Source of the DNA: Caryophanales bacterium UBA4855
Lineage (GTDB): Bacteria; Bacillota_I; Bacilli_A; RFN20; CAG-826
Assembly (NCBI GenBank): GCA_002399785.1
Contig: DHEH01000015.1
Location: forward strand, 8,826-72,825
Length of the DNA: 64,000 nucleotides
Direction of reading: 5' to 3'
Shown here: piece by piece, positions 61,741 through 64,000 of the stretch
Layout of the letters: every line of letters begins with the position of its first letter
Numbering within the stretch: position 1 is the first letter of the stretch
Made by a program: the position numbers and the translations under genes
The notes under the pieces: generated by a model
Seen by the model: the letters and a program-made list of their open reading frames with translations, nothing else
Told to the model about the DNA's origin: nothing
Databases searched by the model: none

Positions 61741-64000
61741 ATGATCAAAGTTAAAAACTTAAACAAGAATTTTGGATCAAAAATTATTTTAAATGATGTG
61801 AGTTACGAGTTTAAAGATAAAAATTTTTATTGTATTTTGGGTCAATCAGGATGTGGGAAAAGCACGTTATTAAATATTTTAAGTGGTTTAGATGTTAAAT
61901 TTTCAGGTTTTATATCGTTCAAAGAAATGAACTATTTAAATGAAGAAAGAATTAGAATGATTAGGTCTAAATATTTTGGATATATATTTCAATCTTTTAA
62001 TTTATTAGAAAATGCAACTGTTGTTGAAAATCTTAAAGTAGCAATCAATTCTACAACGAATAAAGAAAAAAAGATTGATAAAAATATTAATATTATTTTA
62101 AAAAAATTATCAATCGAAAACATAGCAAATAAATTAGTAAAAAACTTAAGTGGTGGAGAAAAACAAAGAGTAGCGATCGCCCGAGCTTTAATAAATAATC
62201 CAAAAGTTATATTTGCTGATGAGCCAACTGGTAGTTTGGATTCCAAAAATAGTGAAAATATTTTTTCTATTTTAAGAGACGTAAGTAAAAATATTTTGGT
62301 TATTTGTGTAACGCATGATGGAAATTTGGCAAAAACTTATGCAGATTCAATATTAAAAATTATAGATGGTGATTTATGTGAGATAAATAATAAGCGAAAA
62401 TTAAGTGTTAAAAAAGATTTCGATTTACCGACATACGAAAAAACAAATGAAAAACATTTTTCCCTTAAATTTATTTTTAATCATTGTAAAACTTTAATTA
62501 AAGAAAGAAAAATAAGATACATGATTTCGAATGCGTTTTTAGTATTTTCTTTATTAATTTTTGGTGTCAGTTGTTTATTAGGAAGCACAATCAAAAAAAC
62601 ACTTACATCTTCTTTCGAAAATATTCTTGGCGATAATTTGATTATTTTAAAAAAGAAAATGGATAATTACGGGATTAAAGATTACTTAGCTTCTTCGTAT
62701 GAAGAGATTAAATATATATCAGAAGATTATGCTGATTATATCGATTATATCGGAGTTAGTTACTTGAATAATTTTGAAACTTTCTTTCCTGATTCCAATG
62801 ATTTATACAATGTTTCTGTTAATCCTCAAGTTAAAATTAATGGATATAATTTGTCAAATTTTAATGAATTTACATATATGAAAGATTTTCAAAATATTGA
62901 AACTTATCCAAATATTACTGCATTGAAAGATGACGAAATAGTTCTTGGAATGAATTTTCCTTTGCTAAAAGAACTGTGTTTAAGTCTTAATATTGTTAAG
63001 TCTTACGAATCGCTTGGTAGTTATATACAAAATAATGATTTTTTTGTAATGTTAAAATTAAAAAATGAATCTTGGGGTTATTATGATGAACAATTGTTTA
63101 GAGTAAAAGCAGTAGTTATGGACACTCTACCAAAAATTTATCATACAGATTCTTTATTTAATGAAAAATTATTAGAAGAAAATATGAGATTTTTTTCTTC
63201 ACTTGATTTAAAAAAGGAAGAGGATTTACCATGGATTTTAAAGAAAATTTATTATATTAAGACATTAAAGTTTCAAAATGAATTTTTAAATAAAATTCTA
63301 TTTGATAAACGATATAAGGATAATCTCTTTGATAACGACTCTTCTTTTTATAATCCTAAAACTTTTAGTGAATCCATACCTTATACAAATAAACTATACG
63401 TATATTCTACAATTACAGAGGGACTAAGTCTTTCGACCATAAAAGAAATTAAAGAGATTTTACCTGAAAATATAGATTGCTATTATTCTACTCCAGGCGG
63501 TTATGTAAATTATGGTATGAGTTTGTTTAGTGGGTTTGCTTCTTCACTTTATGCTTGCAGTAACGAAGCTCCTTTAAAAGATTTTTGTGATAAATTTAGT
63601 AATGTTAAAATTGAAGAACAGGATAATATTGTATGTCCAGAAAATATAGCTTTCGGAAGCGCATCAAAACCTTCAGAAGAAAATATTAAATTTAGTAGTG
63701 TTAATAATTTAGAAATAAACGGAAATTATCCTTCTAACATTTTAGAAGTTGGTATATCTAAAAAATTGGCAAATAAATTAGGTATTAAGGTGTGTGGAGA
63801 AAAAATTAGTTTAGCATTCAATACTTCTAATGAATCGTTAAGTAAATATGTTAGAAAAAAGTTTAATTACATTACTTTAACGGTTTCTGGAATTGTTAAT
63901 AGTAATAATCATTGTTTGTATCATAATGATTTATTTTCCTTATCTCTGTTTAGAGATTTATTTAGAGTTTCTAATTTTAATTTATCCATTAATAGCGTAG
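61741..64000 (+). CDS. MacB-like ABC exporter, ATPase fused to permease (second of two), 3' end outside window
   Basis: The frame is open for 753 residues to the window edge. Nucleotide-binding domain at 1-220: Walker A GQSGCGKSTLLN, Q-loop IFQSFNLLENAT, signature LSGGEKQRVAIARALI, Walker B FADEPTGSLD, H-loop CVTHDGN. Membrane helix at about 260-283 (ISNAFLVFSLLIFGVSCLLG), then more than 450 residues of extracytoplasmic domain with no later helix yet reached, so the external part is much larger than in its neighbour. It starts with no gap after the first exporter, and the two probably form a heterodimer (inference). Confidence 0.85.
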   Translation, partial: MIKVKNLNKNFGSKIILNDVSYEFKDKNFYCILGQSGCGKSTLLNILSGLDVKFSGFISFKEMNYLNEERIRMIRSKYFGYIFQSFNLLENATVVENLKVAINSTTNKEKKIDKNINIILKKLSIENIANKLVKNLSGGEKQRVAIARALINNPKVIFADEPTGSLDSKNSENIFSILRDVSKNILVICVTHDGNLAKTYADSILKIIDGDLCEINNKRKLSVKKDFDLPTYEKTNEKHFSLKFIFNHCKTLIKERKIRYMISNAFLVFSLLIFGVSCLLGSTIKKTLTSSFENILGDNLIILKKKMDNYGIKDYLASSYEEIKYISEDYADYIDYIGVSYLNNFETFFPDSNDLYNVSVNPQVKINGYNLSNFNEFTYMKDFQNIETYPNITALKDDEIVLGMNFPLLKELCLSLNIVKSYESLGSYIQNNDFFVMLKLKNESWGYYDEQLFRVKAVVMDTLPKIYHTDSLFNEKLLEENMRFFSSLDLKKEEDLPWILKKIYYIKTLKFQNEFLNKILFDKRYKDNLFDNDSSFYNPKTFSESIPYTNKLYVYSTITEGLSLSTIKEIKEILPENIDCYYSTPGGYVNYGMSLFSGFASSLYACSNEAPLKDFCDKFSNVKIEEQDNIVCPENIAFGSASKPSEENIKFSSVNNLEINGNYPSNILEVGISKKLANKLGIKVCGEKISLAFNTSNESLSKYVRKKFNYITLTVSGIVNSNNHCLYHNDLFSLSLFRDLFRVSNFNLSINSV

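Noticed and set aside
1..64000. CRISPR arrays, insertion sequences, prophage genes, tRNA or rRNA genes
   Set aside because: No regularly spaced repeats, transposase motifs, phage structural genes or tRNA cloverleaf patterns were seen; tightly packed housekeeping genes fill the window.

Overview
The window is about 64 kb of an AT-rich (roughly 30% GC by eye), gene-dense bacterial chromosome. TGA is used as a real stop (for example at the end of mnmG) and Trp is read from TGG, so the code is standard and this is not a TGA=Trp mollicute. The gene set is that of Bacilli: gpsB-rnpB, recU, dnaD, RNase Y with ymdB, yhaM, recX, sufCDSUB, PrsA-like lipoproteins and the order pgsA-cinA-recA-rny-ymdB-miaB known from Bacillus. 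Several genes are reduced (short CCA enzyme, short SufD) and the oligopeptide transporter carries large insertions of the kind seen in mollicutes. My inference is an uncultured, host-associated Bacilli lineage close to the mollicute or Erysipelotrichia branch. I cannot name it further.

Layout. 1-11.6 kb holds surface proteins: a frameshifted M6-type metalloprotease, an Ig-like-domain lipoprotein, a 1400-residue membrane-anchored subtilisin, a small DUF3899-like membrane protein and an OppA-like lipoprotein. 11.7-18.4 kb is oppBCDF with oversized subunits. Together these look like a pathway from extracellular proteolysis to peptide import. 18.4-28.1 kb holds a metallophosphoesterase, a heterodimeric ABC exporter on the minus strand, a lipid flippase-like protein with a GT4 glycosyltransferase, recX, yhaM and hit. 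28.2-32.2 kb (minus) carries two large lipoproteins, one clearly related to PrsA. 32.4-41.2 kb is sufCDSUB followed by mnmG-rsmG-parA-parB. 41.2-42.2 kb has an FMN riboswitch with ribU, converging on a 59-residue ferredoxin. 42.3-47.9 kb has cmk-der-gpsA, hup, a short CCA-type nucleotidyltransferase, dnaD and nth. recU and an exonuclease follow on the minus strand. 49.2-59.7 kb is gpsB-rnpB-pgsA-cinA-recA and then rny-ymdB-miaB-miaA-tcdA-fhs, linking RNA decay and A37 tRNA modification. 59.7-64 kb holds two consecutive MacB-like ABC exporters, each an ATPase fused to its permease. The second runs off the window.

Most notable: (1) MiaB carries a C-terminal YlbF/YmcA-like domain, placing an RNase Y cofactor domain on a tRNA-modifying enzyme two genes after rny; (2) a compact FMN riboswitch whose three-strand switching logic can be read from the sequence; (3) a hairpin after fhs whose 3' arm also carries the Shine-Dalgarno of the next gene; (4) an oligopeptide transporter with about 400 extra extracytoplasmic residues in OppC and about 300 charged, helix-rich extra residues in OppD; (5) a ParB-like protein without the GERRxR CTP-binding motif; (6) a CCA-type enzyme of only 210 residues. 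There are no tRNAs, rRNAs, IS elements, prophage genes or CRISPR arrays that I can see, and no gene-free stretch longer than about 220 bases apart from rnpB.
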